Below are positions 7,470 through 15,207 of a stretch of 21,463 nt of DNA, piece by piece; positions within the stretch are counted from its first letter, which is position 1, and each line of letters begins with the position of its first letter. The notes beneath the pieces were generated by a model. It saw nothing but the letters and a program-made list of their open reading frames with translations. It was not told the origin of the DNA and searched no databases. The position numbers and the translations under genes are program-made. The stretch covers positions 1-21,463 of the forward strand of contig JALUKS010000175.1 of the NCBI GenBank assembly GCA_027056465.1, given 5' to 3'. Origin of the DNA: Sulfurimonas sp. GTDB taxonomy: Bacteria; Campylobacterota; Campylobacteria; Campylobacterales; Sulfurimonadaceae.

Positions 7470-8078
7470 ATACTCTTCGACTAGTTCAATATGTTTTTTA
7501 AATGCACTATAAACTTCCATATAATCAGCATCTTTTTTCTCTTTCGCATTTTTTTCGATCTCTTGGCTTAAGTTTGCTATATCTATGAAGTTTAGAGATC
7601 CAGAGGTACTTTTCATATCATGAGCGACTCTTCTTATGGAGTCAAAATCATTATTTTTTATAGCTTCTTGGAGAGATTCTAAAAGTGTAAGAGAACTTTG
7701 AAAGTAACTTGTAAGTAGTTTTTTAACTATTTTATCTGAAAAATTTGTTTTCTCTTGCATTAAAGTAACTTCTTTTAAAATATAAGAGTTCTCCTTTGCG
7801 GGTTTTGCATAGAGTTTAAGAATTTTCTGTAGCTCTTTATTATCAATAGGTTTAGAGAGATAGTTATCCATGCCAAGTTCTAAAAATCTCTCTTTATCCC
7901 CTGCCATAGTATTTGCTGTGAGTGCTATGATTTCTCCACACCTGTCTCCATACTTCTGTTTGAGAATTTCCATAGCGACTAAACCGTTCATCTTAGGCAT
8001 ATTATCATCCATAAATACAAAACTGTGAATGGCAGGGTCATATTTTTCTACAGCCTCTTTTCCATTACCAACCAAGTC
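7461..8078 (-). pseudogene. Fragment 3 of the hybrid kinase: rest of receiver plus HPt domain
   Basis: This continues in the same frame as fragment 2 after the TGA. The receiver shows the phosphoacceptor Asp in FVFMDDNMPKMNG (codon 8007-8009), the Thr in IALTANT and the Lys in YLSKPID. Its first strand and acidic pocket are upstream of the stop. The C-terminal HPt domain has RVAHDMKSTSGSL with the phosphorylated His at 7620-7622. If translation restarted at an internal codon, the HPt could still be made, but the receiver would be incomplete. Confidence 0.8.
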
Positions 8079-8768
8079 TCAAGTGATACCATATTCTTTG
8101 AGAAGTAGTTCCACTAGCATCTGATTTGACTTATTGTCTTCTGCTACTAAAACATAATCATTAAAAAGCTCTTTAGAACTGTTTTGTTGTTCTACAACTT
8201 TACTTTTTTCTGCATCTATATCATTTTTAACTTTTGGTAAAGGAATTGTGATTTTAAATGTACTTCCTTTCTCCTCTTGAGACTCTAAAGAGATATTTCC
8301 TCTCATAAGTTCTACTAGACTCTGGGTTATGCTTAAACCTAAACCTGTTCCACTATACTTTCTTGTAGTAGAACCATCTGCTTGTTCAAATGGTAAAAAG
8401 ATTTTATCTTGAACTTCTTTTGTCATACCTATTCCATTGTCTTGTACAGTAAGAATAAAGTTACTCTCTCTATACTCAGCAGTAAAAATTATTTTCCCAT
8501 CTTTTGGTGTAAATTTAATGGCATTAGAGATAATATTTAAAATAATTTGACTAATCCTCATCCAGTCACCAAGAAAAACTCCTTTGAGCTTTTCATCTAT
8601 ATCTACCTCAAGGGATACATTCTTCTTGGAAGTTAAGCCTTTGAAACTATCTGAATATTGATTTAGTTCCTCGTAGGCATTGAATTCATAAGGCTCAACA
8701 GTGAATTTTGAGTTTTTTATTTTTGAGAGATCTAAAATGTCATTAATAAGTTTTAGAAGAACTCTTGC
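8079..8768 (-). pseudogene. Fragment 2 of the hybrid kinase: end of HisKA, HATPase domain, start of receiver
   Basis: Downstream of the frameshift the frame resumes with the second HisKA helix (LINDILDLSKIKNSKF) and the complete ATP-binding domain: N box IISNAIKFT, G1 box DNGIGM, F box FLPFEQAD and G2 box GTGLGLSI. The receiver starts with the acidic pocket VAEDNKSNQMLVELLLKEYG and stops at the TGA. The first ATG available in this frame (8559-8561) lies inside the domain and has no family-like start, so independent translation of a working kinase is unlikely. Confidence 0.8.
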
Positions 8769-10204
8769 ACTACTTCTACTCTATCTATATACTTTATATT
8801 GTTACTCTCTTTGAGCTTCTTATGTAGTATATCGCTAAAACTAATAATGGAGTTCAGGGGTGTTCTTAACTCATGACTCATATTTGCCATAAACTCTTCT
8901 TTTGCCTTTTCAGAGCTTATATCGTGTCTTAAGGAAGTATAGCCAATGATATTGTTTGCACGATTAAATTCAGGAATAATAGAAGATTTTACCCAGTAGC
9001 TTCCACCATGTTTTTTCCTATTTTTTACTTCACCTTCCCATACTTTTTCACTTTTGATTGTTTGCCATAACTCTTTAAAAGCATCACTAGGCATATCTGG
9101 ATGTCTAACTATCTTGTGGGCTTTACCAATAAGTTCACTCTCACTAAAACCTGATATATCTACAAAGGCTTGACTTACTGAAGTTATGATACCTTTTGTG
9201 TCCGTAGAGGAACTAATGACATACTCATCTGTAAGTTTTTGAAGTTTTTTCTCATTTTTAATAATTCTAAGAATAAATATAGTAATAAAGATAAATGTAA
9301 ATATACTTGTAATGTTTAAAAATAGATTAAATTGAAAAGTGCTTGTAACACGAGAGAGTTTGCTCTCAATACTTTTTAGTATTTCATTTGAGATATACTC
9401 TTCAAAAAGAGCAAGATCATTGATTTTTTTACTCAGTGTTGTAAACCAAACTTTTACATTTATATGGTGAATATCTTTTTGTTTAAAAGATAAAATCGTG
9501 TTTTGCATAGCTGTTATTTTTTTTTGAGTGTTTTTGTCTAGTATATTTGTATAGCTTTTTTTGTACTTTACAGGAGAGTATTTTATAAGTCTGCTAATAT
9601 ACTGTTTTTGCCTAACAATAAGAGAATAAAATGTAAGAATTTTATCTTTATTGAGCTTGCTAGAGGAGATTATTTCTGTTCCTAATGCCCTTTGAATTCC
9701 GGCTAACTCTTTGGAAAAGAGAAAGTTACTATAGGAGTATAACTCTCTTGCTACTCCTGGAGATGTAGAGTTCTGTGCCATATGCACTATAGCACTTAAA
9801 AGCTTGTTGTTAATGTTAGAATAGTATGTGAGTATTTCACTACTACTCAGAGTATGTTGATTTATTTTTTCTCTTATATTTTGAAGCTCATGAGGGTGGA
9901 TTATTTTTCTACTAATGAGATTACTCTTAGTGATTAAAGTAGCATCCGTCTCTTTTTTTTGTTTATATAAATCTGTTCTAAACTTTTTATTTTTACTCAC
10001 AAGGTAGGCGATACTCAGCCCCCTCTCTCTTTGTAGTTCATGAACAATACTTGAAAGTTGTGTAGCGATAAAAATATTTCTTTTCATAGTAGTGAGTGAG
10101 TGATATTTTTTATAGTCATTTTTTATGAGGCTAAACATTAAAATGAAAAATATGAGTGCCAAAGTTGTTATTGGGTAGAAAATATTTATTCTATTAAAGT
10201 TCAA
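8753..10204 (-). pseudogene. Fragment 1 of the hybrid kinase: NIT, PAS and start of HisKA
   Basis: This open frame encodes 483 residues. Residues 8-27 form a membrane helix. A NIT (nitrate/nitrite-type sensing) domain follows, marked by HELQRERGLSIAYLVSKNKK near residue 60. The second membrane helix is near 295-317. The PAS domain, about residues 330-435, is of the Aer type, with GKAHKIVRHPDMPSDAF, W.TI, then W.GEVKNRKKHGGSYWV. The HisKA box MANMSHELRTPLNS carries the phosphorylated His at residue 444. The frame then ends in nonsense (VEVVQEFF) where the frameshift occurs. As it stands, it could make a membrane sensor without a catalytic domain. Confidence 0.85.
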
Positions 10205-10206
10205 GA

Positions 10207-11310
10207 CTAGACCTTATTAAGTATATCGCTAATAGTATGGGCAGTTTCGTCGTCTTGATATCGCTCTTTAATCTTTAAAAATTGGTCTAAATTATCCAAA
10301 AAGAGTTCTATAAGTTGGGAATCAAAGTGTGTACCAGCATCCTCTTTCATAATTTCTAGAACTCTATCTAGTGGCATTGGCTCTTTATAACATCTTTTAG
10401 AACTTAGTGCATCAAAAACATCTGCTATAGCAACAATGCGAGCATACAAATGTATATCCTCACCTTTTTTAGCATTTGGGTAACCACTTCCATCCCATTT
10501 TTCATGATGATCTAGGGCTATGATAGACCCTGCTTTTAAAACAGGATATTCATCAGAACCCTCTAACATTTTTGCACCAATAGAAGAGTGAAGCTTCATA
10601 ATTTCAAACTCATTTTCTTCAAATCGTCCTGGTTTAAGAAGAATCTTGTCTGGGATACCAACTTTACCAATATCATGGAGTGGTGCAGCATATAAAATAA
10701 GCTCACACTCTTCCTTGTTAAGTCCATAAAGTTGTGCTAAGAGTTCTGAGTAATAACTCATTCTCTTAATATGCCCACCAGTTTCTAAGTCTCTAAATTC
10801 ACTAGCACGACCAAGGCGTATAGAAATTTCATACTCTGTTTTTTTTGCAATAGCCAATGTCTCTTGTAACTTTTGCGTTCTCTCTTGCACCTGTTTTTCT
10901 AAGATTTGATGTTGAGCTGTTATCTCTTTATGATAAGAATTGAGTTTTGCATAGTTGAGAGTTCTTGCACAGAGAATAGAGATGTCATAAGGCTTAGCTA
11001 TAAAATCACTCGCACCTAATGTTATAGCTTCTTGCTCTTTTTCTACATTGGCTGTTACCATTAAAATAGGGAGATGTTCATGGCATTTATTTGCTCTTAT
11101 CTTTTGTAAAACTTCTAAACCATCCATATCTGGCAGACTAATATCAAGTAAAACTACATCAAATGGTTTCTCTTCTAAAAAAGAGAGTGCTTCAAGACCA
11201 CTTGTTGCATAAGTTATATCAACATTATGATATTCATCAAAAGTAGCTTCAATAAGGTCTAAATTAAAAGATTCATCATCAACAGCTAAAATAAAAATTT
11301 GTTCTAACAC
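10207..11310 (-). CDS. Response regulator with HD-GYP output (probable c-di-GMP phosphodiesterase)
   Basis: This 367-aa cytoplasmic protein has an N-terminal receiver (residues 5-120) with the acidic pair D11-D12, phosphoacceptor D56 in VVLLDISLPDMDG, T86 and K106. A coiled linker (about 121-165, with ILEKQVQERTQKLQE) leads to an HD-GYP domain with H212-D213 in LHDIGKVGIPD, H268-H269-E270 and the GYP triplet in WDGSGYP. All residues known to matter for both domains are present, so phosphorylation-controlled hydrolysis of c-di-GMP is expected. The start is GTG with GGAG 5 bases upstream; no ATG competes. It lies 25 bases after rsmD and directly before the hybrid kinase gene, with which it forms a two-component pair. 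Because that kinase is broken here, this regulator may be an orphan in this strain. Confidence 0.93.
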   Translation of the reverse strand: MLEQIFILAVDDESFNLDLIEATFDEYHNVDITYATSGLEALSFLEEKPFDVVLLDISLPDMDGLEVLQKIRANKCHEHLPILMVTANVEKEQEAITLGASDFIAKPYDISILCARTLNYAKLNSYHKEITAQHQILEKQVQERTQKLQETLAIAKKTEYEISIRLGRASEFRDLETGGHIKRMSYYSELLAQLYGLNKEECELILYAAPLHDIGKVGIPDKILLKPGRFEENEFEIMKLHSSIGAKMLEGSDEYPVLKAGSIIALDHHEKWDGSGYPNAKKGEDIHLYARIVAIADVFDALSSKRCYKEPMPLDRVLEIMKEDAGTHFDSQLIELFLDNLDQFLKIKERYQDDETAHTISDILNKV

Positions 11311-11335
11311 ATAAACTCCATTAAATAATAATATT

Positions 11336-11944
11336 TTACATTATAGCATATTTAGAAATAAGGTATGTTAATGTTGTATTTCCAAATTTTTTTCTTTTTT
11401 GGATAGAAAAAGAACCTATCTCTTGTGGGATTTCCAAGCCTGTCATGTGTTCAACTATAATCATTTTCACATACTCTTTTGGTAGAGAGGTTATAAGATT
11501 TATAGTCTTGTTGTAAATATCTTCCATCCCCTCTCTAATACTAAAAGGAGGGTCTACATAGAAATAAGCATTCTCACCCTCTTTTTTGAGTTTAGCTATA
11601 ACGGCGTTTATGTTAGTAAAGCTATCCCCACCATAAACCTTACATCTACTAGGGTCAGTCTGTGCGATGTTCGACTTGAGGGTTTTGAGGGCATTACGAT
11701 CTTTTTCCATAAAGTAGATAACTTTTGCTCCACGACTAAGTGCCTCAAGACCAATGCTTCCACTTCCTGAAAAAACTTCTACGAAGTTTGCATCGACTAT
11801 ATCAAACTGTAAAGTGTTAAAGAAAGACTCTAAAACTATGGTCTTAGAACTTCTAGTAGTTGTTTTGCTGGGAAGGTTTAAAACCTTTCCCTTGTATTTT
11901 CCAGCGATTATTTTTTTGGTAAATTTTTTGTTATTAATTTTCAT
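11336..11944 (-). CDS. rsmD: 16S rRNA (guanine(966)-N2)-methyltransferase RsmD
   Basis: RsmD methylates G966 of 16S rRNA in the small subunit using S-adenosylmethionine. The 202-aa product has the family start KIIAGKYKGKVLNLP, a TTRSSK segment standing for the usual RPT.. motif, the SAM-binding loop VEVFSGSGSIGLEALSRGA, and the catalytic motif YFYVDPPF (DPPF version of D/NPPY/F). Length is normal. I chose the ATG at 11942-11944, which makes an 11-base overlap with the gene upstream; a TTG 5 codons earlier exists but its AGG is too close. The overlap suggests translational coupling. Confidence 0.92.
   Translation of the reverse strand: MKINNKKFTKKIIAGKYKGKVLNLPSKTTTRSSKTIVLESFFNTLQFDIVDANFVEVFSGSGSIGLEALSRGAKVIYFMEKDRNALKTLKSNIAQTDPSRCKVYGGDSFTNINAVIAKLKKEGENAYFYVDPPFSIREGMEDIYNKTINLITSLPKEYVKMIIVEHMTGLEIPQEIGSFSIQKRKKFGNTTLTYLISKYAIM
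11340..11348 (-). promoter_or_regulatory. Candidate extended -10 promoter for the REC-HD-GYP/kinase pair
   Basis: The last codons of rsmD contain TGCTATAAT on the minus strand: a perfect TATAAT preceded by TGN, the extended -10 pattern that can work without a -35 element. A start about 7 bases downstream would leave a leader of roughly 20 bases with the GGAG motif. It would let the signalling pair be expressed apart from the upstream housekeeping genes. The TATAAT also encodes the rsmD C terminus, so it may be coincidence. Confidence 0.45.
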
Positions 11945-12314
11945 AAAATGCTTTGACAACCTGTAGTATATTTGCTTGGTACTCTTGAGTAAGAGACTCT
12001 ATACGTTTTTCTAAGATAGAGAAGTTTAGAGTCTCTGCTTCAACAGCTATTTTTCTTTCCTTGGGTTGTTGTTCCTTTTGTGGATGTAGTGAGGCATAAT
12101 GTTTCTCAAGTGCAAGAATAAGCTGCGACTTGGAAAAAGGTTTTTTGAGATCAGCACTCTCGTCACTGCCAATGTAAAAACATTTTGGGTCTTGATGACA
12201 CTTCTCATCTCTGATGAGTATATCTGAGTGCAGAGCTGAGTTGAGATGCTTATCTAAAAAAAGTTCGAGAGACTTTTGTAAAAGTGGGGAGGTACACGAG
12301 ACTGCAACTTTCAT
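11934..12314 (-). CDS. Unrecognised 126-aa protein, resembles a degenerate receiver domain
   Basis: I do not recognise this as a named family. The first 90 residues read like a CheY-type fold: an N-terminal strand MKVAVSC followed by helix PLLQKSLELFLDKHL, later a strand CFYIGSD, then DLKKPFSKSQLILALEKHY, which has the KPF and following helix of receiver domains. The acidic pocket is missing (no DD after the first strand) and no phosphoacceptor Asp lies in a receiver-like LxDxxMP motif, so phosphorylation is not expected. The C-terminal third (after a charged PQKEQQPKERK linker) is a helical segment ending in VVKAFYEN. The ATG has AAGGA 5 bases upstream. The gene follows the exonuclease by 2 bases and overlaps rsmD, so it is clearly within this operon. 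The receiver resemblance is my inference. Confidence 0.75.
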   Translation of the reverse strand: MKVAVSCTSPLLQKSLELFLDKHLNSALHSDILIRDEKCHQDPKCFYIGSDESADLKKPFSKSQLILALEKHYASLHPQKEQQPKERKIAVEAETLNFSILEKRIESLTQEYQANILQVVKAFYEN

Positions 12315-12316
12315 TT

Positions 12317-13015
12317 TTATCCTTGTAAATAGTAGTTTAAACTATATATCATATCTTCATCTGTGCTTGAGTTCAACAGCCACTGAGCATAAGAGATATC
12401 GCCTTGACAAATCTCTTCTATATAATGTCCCTTATACTTTCCAAAGCTAAACTTTTCTAAAAGTACATTGGTAAAGGAGAGCTTAAACATCTGCTCAACA
12501 CTACACATCTCTAAAAGATACTCAAAAAGTAGCTCATTAACAAGAGCATCGCTGAGTGCATGATGTGCATACAAAGCATCTTTGATTCCATATTTTTCTA
12601 AGAGTAGTGATTCCTGTTTGTAGAGTCGTAATTCATAACGCAAAAATTGTAGTGAAAACTGCTCGCACTCTGGGATAAGATGTTTTGTAACTCGTAGAGT
12701 GTCTATAACACCACCTTTCCAGCTAAAGCCACTTGCATTAAGTATAGCTATATTAAATGCGACATTATGCGCGATGATAGTGTGTTCACAACTATTATAT
12801 TTTTGTAAAGCCTGTAGAGTTTGGCTCTCTAAAAGAGTGGGTTTTCCTGCAAGCATCTCTTTTGTGATGTGGTGGATGGCGGATGCTTCAGCAGGAATTT
12901 TCCTATTTTCATTTATAAGTTCGTAGTGGGCATGAGTATCTTCTAAAAGAGCAAGAGAACATATCTTGTCTGACTCTTCAACTCCTGTTGTCTCCGTGTC
13001 TAAAAAGAGGAGCAT
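12317..13015 (-). CDS. ExoX-like DEDDh 3'-5' exonuclease with a substituted catalytic Asp
   Basis: This 232-aa protein matches E. coli exodeoxyribonuclease X in both halves. The N-terminal DEDDh domain has Exo I FLDTETTG (D6, E8), SAIHHITKEMLAGKP as in the ExoX/DnaQ group, and Exo III AHHALSDALV (H151, D156). In Exo II, where DnaQ and ExoX have HNxxFD, it reads AHNVAFN: the metal-binding Asp is Asn at residue 88 (codon AAT). The C-terminal domain has SFGKYKGHYIEEICQGDISY and AQWLL, the ExoX-like C-terminal motif. Known members remove 3' ends of DNA in repair and recombination. With Asn in place of the Asp, activity may be reduced or lost; whether this is strain-specific or a lineage trait I cannot tell. 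Its start overlaps the upstream gene by 16 bases. Confidence 0.87.
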   Translation of the reverse strand: MLLFLDTETTGVEESDKICSLALLEDTHAHYELINENRKIPAEASAIHHITKEMLAGKPTLLESQTLQALQKYNSCEHTIIAHNVAFNIAILNASGFSWKGGVIDTLRVTKHLIPECEQFSLQFLRYELRLYKQESLLLEKYGIKDALYAHHALSDALVNELLFEYLLEMCSVEQMFKLSFTNVLLEKFSFGKYKGHYIEEICQGDISYAQWLLNSSTDEDMIYSLNYYLQG

Positions 13016-13467
13016 TTTGCCAACCTTCCATGTTTACATTGTACACTTGACCCCATGCTTTCAATCATACCGTGGTAATGTTCTAAAGTCATAAAACTCT
13101 TCTCAAATCTATAACGGATGATAAATTCTACTACCCTGTCTTTAAGTGCTTTGTCTACTTTTTCGGCTCGTCCATAGTATGCTAAAGAGGTATTTTTACT
13201 TTTTACTTTCGCACTTTTATCATAGCTGATAGCTAAAATTTGTAGATATTTTCCCTCTTTTATCTCACCGAGACTCTTTTCTAAAAGAGAGGCTCCAGAG
13301 AGGTTGATAGCTTTAAAGAGAAAAATATCTTCAAAATTTTCAACTTTTTTATCTACACCTATTTCGAAAAAAAGTTTTTGTAGTTCTACTCTGTTTGTCT
13401 TACGTGCAAGCTCATAACTCGATATTTTATTGGTTAAATTTTTTAATCTATCTAGTGCTGAACTCAT
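13000..13467 (-). CDS. Unrecognised 155-aa protein
   Basis: I do not recognise this protein. It is soluble and basic, without signal peptide or membrane segment. The N-terminal third is helical and charged (LDRLKNLTNKISSYELARKT), the middle holds alternating hydrophobic strands (KYLQILAISYDKSAKVKSK), and the C-terminal third has a probable helix (KDRVVEFIIRYRF) followed by YHGMIESMGSSVQCKHGR and a short tail with a second Cys. The ATG has AAGGA about 8 bases upstream, and a minus-strand TATAAT lies 31 bases upstream, so it is probably the first gene of the run that continues through the exonuclease and rsmD. Its stop lies inside the exonuclease gene. Neighbours suggest nucleic-acid housekeeping, but nothing in the sequence shows a function. 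Confidence 0.8.
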   Translation of the reverse strand: MSSALDRLKNLTNKISSYELARKTNRVELQKLFFEIGVDKKVENFEDIFLFKAINLSGASLLEKSLGEIKEGKYLQILAISYDKSAKVKSKNTSLAYYGRAEKVDKALKDRVVEFIIRYRFEKSFMTLEHYHGMIESMGSSVQCKHGRLAKCSSF

Positions 13468-13497
13468 AATAACTTCCTTGAACTATCTTCTCTTCAA

Positions 13498-13503
13498 ATT
13501 ATA
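13498..13503 (-). promoter_or_regulatory. Candidate -10 box for the 13467-11336 gene run
   Basis: TATAAT on the minus strand within TTGATATAATTTG, 31 bases upstream of the start of the 155-aa protein gene. No -35 consensus is visible. It lies only 15 bases from the opposite-facing TATAAT for murA, so the two promoters would share the same 86-base gap and could not easily be occupied at the same time. Confidence 0.42.
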
Positions 13504-13518
13504 TCAAAATTAATTCGA

Positions 13519-13524
13519 TATAAT
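13519..13524 (+). promoter_or_regulatory. Candidate -10 box for murA
   Basis: TATAAT on the plus strand within TTCGATATAATAGC, 29 bases upstream of the murA start. The sequence ahead is a run of A/T without a recognisable -35 hexamer. Its flanks mirror those of the divergent -10 box (GATATAAT in both directions). Confidence 0.45.
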
Positions 13525-13553
13525 AGCACTAATTAAATTATATAAAGAGAATT

Positions 13554-14816
13554 ATGGACTATTTAAAAGCACAATTTGCTCAATCACTTCGCGGATCAAT
13601 CAATATTTCTGGTGCAAAAAATGCATCATTGCCTCTTATCGCTATGACTATCTTAGCAAAAAACAAAGTAAATATTAAAAATTTACCAGCAGTTGCAGAT
13701 ATAAAAACACTTCTGAAACTCCTTACAAATCTTGGGGCAAATGTCGCGTTTGAAGAGGATAAAGTAGTTGTAGATACGATTCCACTGCATGAGACAAAAG
13801 CGACTTATGACATAGTAAAAACTATGCGTGCTTCTATCTTAGTACTTGGACCTATCCTTGCACGTTTTGGTCACTGTGAAGTCTCTCTTCCTGGTGGCTG
13901 TGCTATTGGTCAGCGTCCTATTGACCTTCACTTAAAAGCATTAGAGCAGATGGGTGCGAAGATAGATATAAAAGCAGGGTATATTCAAGCGAGTGCGCCA
14001 AGTGGGCTTCAAGGTACAAATATCAACTTTGATAAGATAACAGTTACTGGAACGGCAAACATTGTGATGGCTGCATCCTTAGCATATGGTGAAACTATCA
14101 TAACAAACGCAGCTCGTGAGCCAGAAGTGGTACAGCTTTGTGAGGTACTTAGTGAGAGTGGTGTTGAGATAGAGGGCATTGGAACTGCGATCCTTCGTGT
14201 TGTTGGAACAGCTGGAAAACTTTTGGATATAGTGGATTTTAGAGTTATCCCCGATAGAATAGAAGCTGGAACTTATCTCTGTGCTGGTGCTATTACAAAG
14301 TCTGAAATCACACTTACAGATGTAGAACCTAAACACTTAGTAGCAGTTATCTCTAAGCTTGAAGAGATGGGAAGTAGCTTTACTCTGAGTGAAAATGAGA
14401 TGACTATTCATCCAGGCGAGCAGATTTTTCCTGTAAAGATTGTTACACAAGAGTATCCTGCCTTTCCTACTGATATGCAGGCACAGTTTTTAGCACTTGC
14501 AACACAGGCAGATGGCGTTTCTATTATTGAAGAGAGACTCTTTGAAAATCGTTTTATGCATGTAAGTGAACTCCAACGTATGGGTGCTGAGATAATGCTT
14601 AACGGTCATACGGCAACTGTAACAGGGAAGAGTAAACTCAGTGGAACAGATGTTATGGCTACAGATTTACGTGCCTCTTCAGCATTGGTTTTAGCCGCAC
14701 TTGTAGCTGATGGTGAGACAAACATCCACCGTATTTATCACCTTGATCGTGGGTATGACTCTTTGGAGAAAAAACTAGAGGGTGTTGGTGCGAAGATAGA
14801 GAGACTTCGAGAGTAG
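13554..14816 (+). CDS. murA: UDP-N-acetylglucosamine 1-carboxyvinyltransferase (MurA)
   Basis: MurA transfers enolpyruvate from PEP to UDP-GlcNAc, the first committed step of peptidoglycan synthesis, in the cytoplasm. The 420-aa protein has full family length and motifs: the N-terminal SINISGAKNASLPLIAMTIL with the conserved Lys and Asn, the active-site loop LPGGCAIGQRPIDLHLKALE with the fosfomycin-target Cys, TGTANIVMAA, and the C-terminal EYPAFPTDMQAQF and ENRFMHVSELQRMGA. Because the loop carries Cys and not Asp, the enzyme is expected to be fosfomycin-sensitive by target. It starts with ATG after a modest AGAG ribosome binding site. It is a single gene, facing the hspR gene tail to tail with only 7 bases between stops. 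Confidence 0.97.
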   Translation: MDYLKAQFAQSLRGSINISGAKNASLPLIAMTILAKNKVNIKNLPAVADIKTLLKLLTNLGANVAFEEDKVVVDTIPLHETKATYDIVKTMRASILVLGPILARFGHCEVSLPGGCAIGQRPIDLHLKALEQMGAKIDIKAGYIQASAPSGLQGTNINFDKITVTGTANIVMAASLAYGETIITNAAREPEVVQLCEVLSESGVEIEGIGTAILRVVGTAGKLLDIVDFRVIPDRIEAGTYLCAGAITKSEITLTDVEPKHLVAVISKLEEMGSSFTLSENEMTIHPGEQIFPVKIVTQEYPAFPTDMQAQFLALATQADGVSIIEERLFENRFMHVSELQRMGAEIMLNGHTATVTGKSKLSGTDVMATDLRASSALVLAALVADGETNIHRIYHLDRGYDSLEKKLEGVGAKIERLRE

Positions 14817-14823
14817 TCGCTCT

Positions 14824-15204
14824 CTACTTCTCTTCAAATATTATCATATCATAAATACTTCTCGTAGTAACAAGTGCCTTATCTGGGGCAACTGAGTGTG
14901 AGCTTTTTGCTTTTTGTACTTCATGACGAAGCTCCGCAATCTCTTTTTCCATCTCATCAACATTATCTTTTAACCGCAGTACTATATCTACTCCTGCAAG
15001 ATTTACACCGAGTTCTCTTGTTAAACGTAAAATAAGTTTTATCTTGTCTATATCGCGTTGAGAATAGAGTCGTATACGACCGTCTGAACGGGCAGGGCAT
15101 ATAAGGTTCTCACGTTCATACTGTCTCAGTGTTTGAGGATGTATGTCGAGAATCTTCGCAACGATACTTATGAGATATACAGGTTCATCATAGTTATGAA
15201 TCAT
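14824..15204 (-). CDS. hspR: Heat-shock repressor HspR (MerR family)
   Basis: HspR is a DNA-binding repressor of chaperone genes that uses DnaK as co-repressor in Streptomyces and acts on cbpA, groESL and hrcA-grpE-dnaK in Helicobacter. The 126-aa product has a winged-helix start typical of HspR: YDEPVYLISIVAKILDIHPQ then TLRQYERENLICPARSDGRI and RLYSQRDIDKIKLILRL, followed by a C-terminal coiled coil (DEMEKEIAELRHEVQKAK). No effector domain follows, as in other HspR proteins. I chose the ATG at 15202-15204 with AAGGA 7 bases upstream; the GTG just before it is possible. It starts a few bases after the chaperone stop codon, so it is co-expressed with cbpA and would repress its own operon through the HAIR-like site upstream. 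Confidence 0.95.
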   Translation of the reverse strand: MIHNYDEPVYLISIVAKILDIHPQTLRQYERENLICPARSDGRIRLYSQRDIDKIKLILRLTRELGVNLAGVDIVLRLKDNVDEMEKEIAELRHEVQKAKSSHSVAPDKALVTTRSIYDMIIFEEK

Positions 15205-15207
15205 CAC

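Larger units (their letters stand above)
7461..10204 (-). pseudogene. Hybrid histidine kinase (NIT-PAS-HisKA-HATPase-REC-HPt), broken by a frameshift and an internal stop
   Basis: Read as a whole this is one membrane-bound hybrid sensor kinase of about 910 codons. Domain order: transmembrane segment, NIT sensor, second transmembrane segment, PAS, HisKA, HATPase_c, receiver, HPt. Two lesions split it. First, the frame changes by one base near 8769-8790: the first frame ends at a TAA (8753-8755), while the frame beginning ARVLLKLINDILDLSKIKNS carries on the kinase; loss of one A in that region would explain it. Second, a TGA (8079-8081) interrupts the receiver in frame, between KEYGIT and DLVGNGKEAVEKY. 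All other motifs are intact, so the decay is recent or these are sequencing errors. The gene starts with TTG (10202-10204), 2 bases after the stop of the REC-HD-GYP gene, with AAGG upstream. It was clearly that regulator's partner. Confidence 0.85.

Noticed and set aside
7461..8075. A stand-alone response regulator with HPt domain
   Set aside because: It lacks the first strand and acidic pocket of a receiver, which lie upstream in the same frame beyond a TGA. It is the tail of the broken hybrid kinase.
8079..8081. Selenocysteine codon in the receiver domain
   Set aside because: Receivers are not known selenoproteins, the same gene has a separate frameshift, and I saw no obvious selenocysteine insertion hairpin right after the TGA. 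Simple decay or error is the better explanation.
14809..14824. GAGAG-TAGTCG-CTCTC hairpin between murA and hspR as a bidirectional terminator
   Set aside because: The stem is only 5 bp, lies over both stop codons and has no T-run. Too weak to call.
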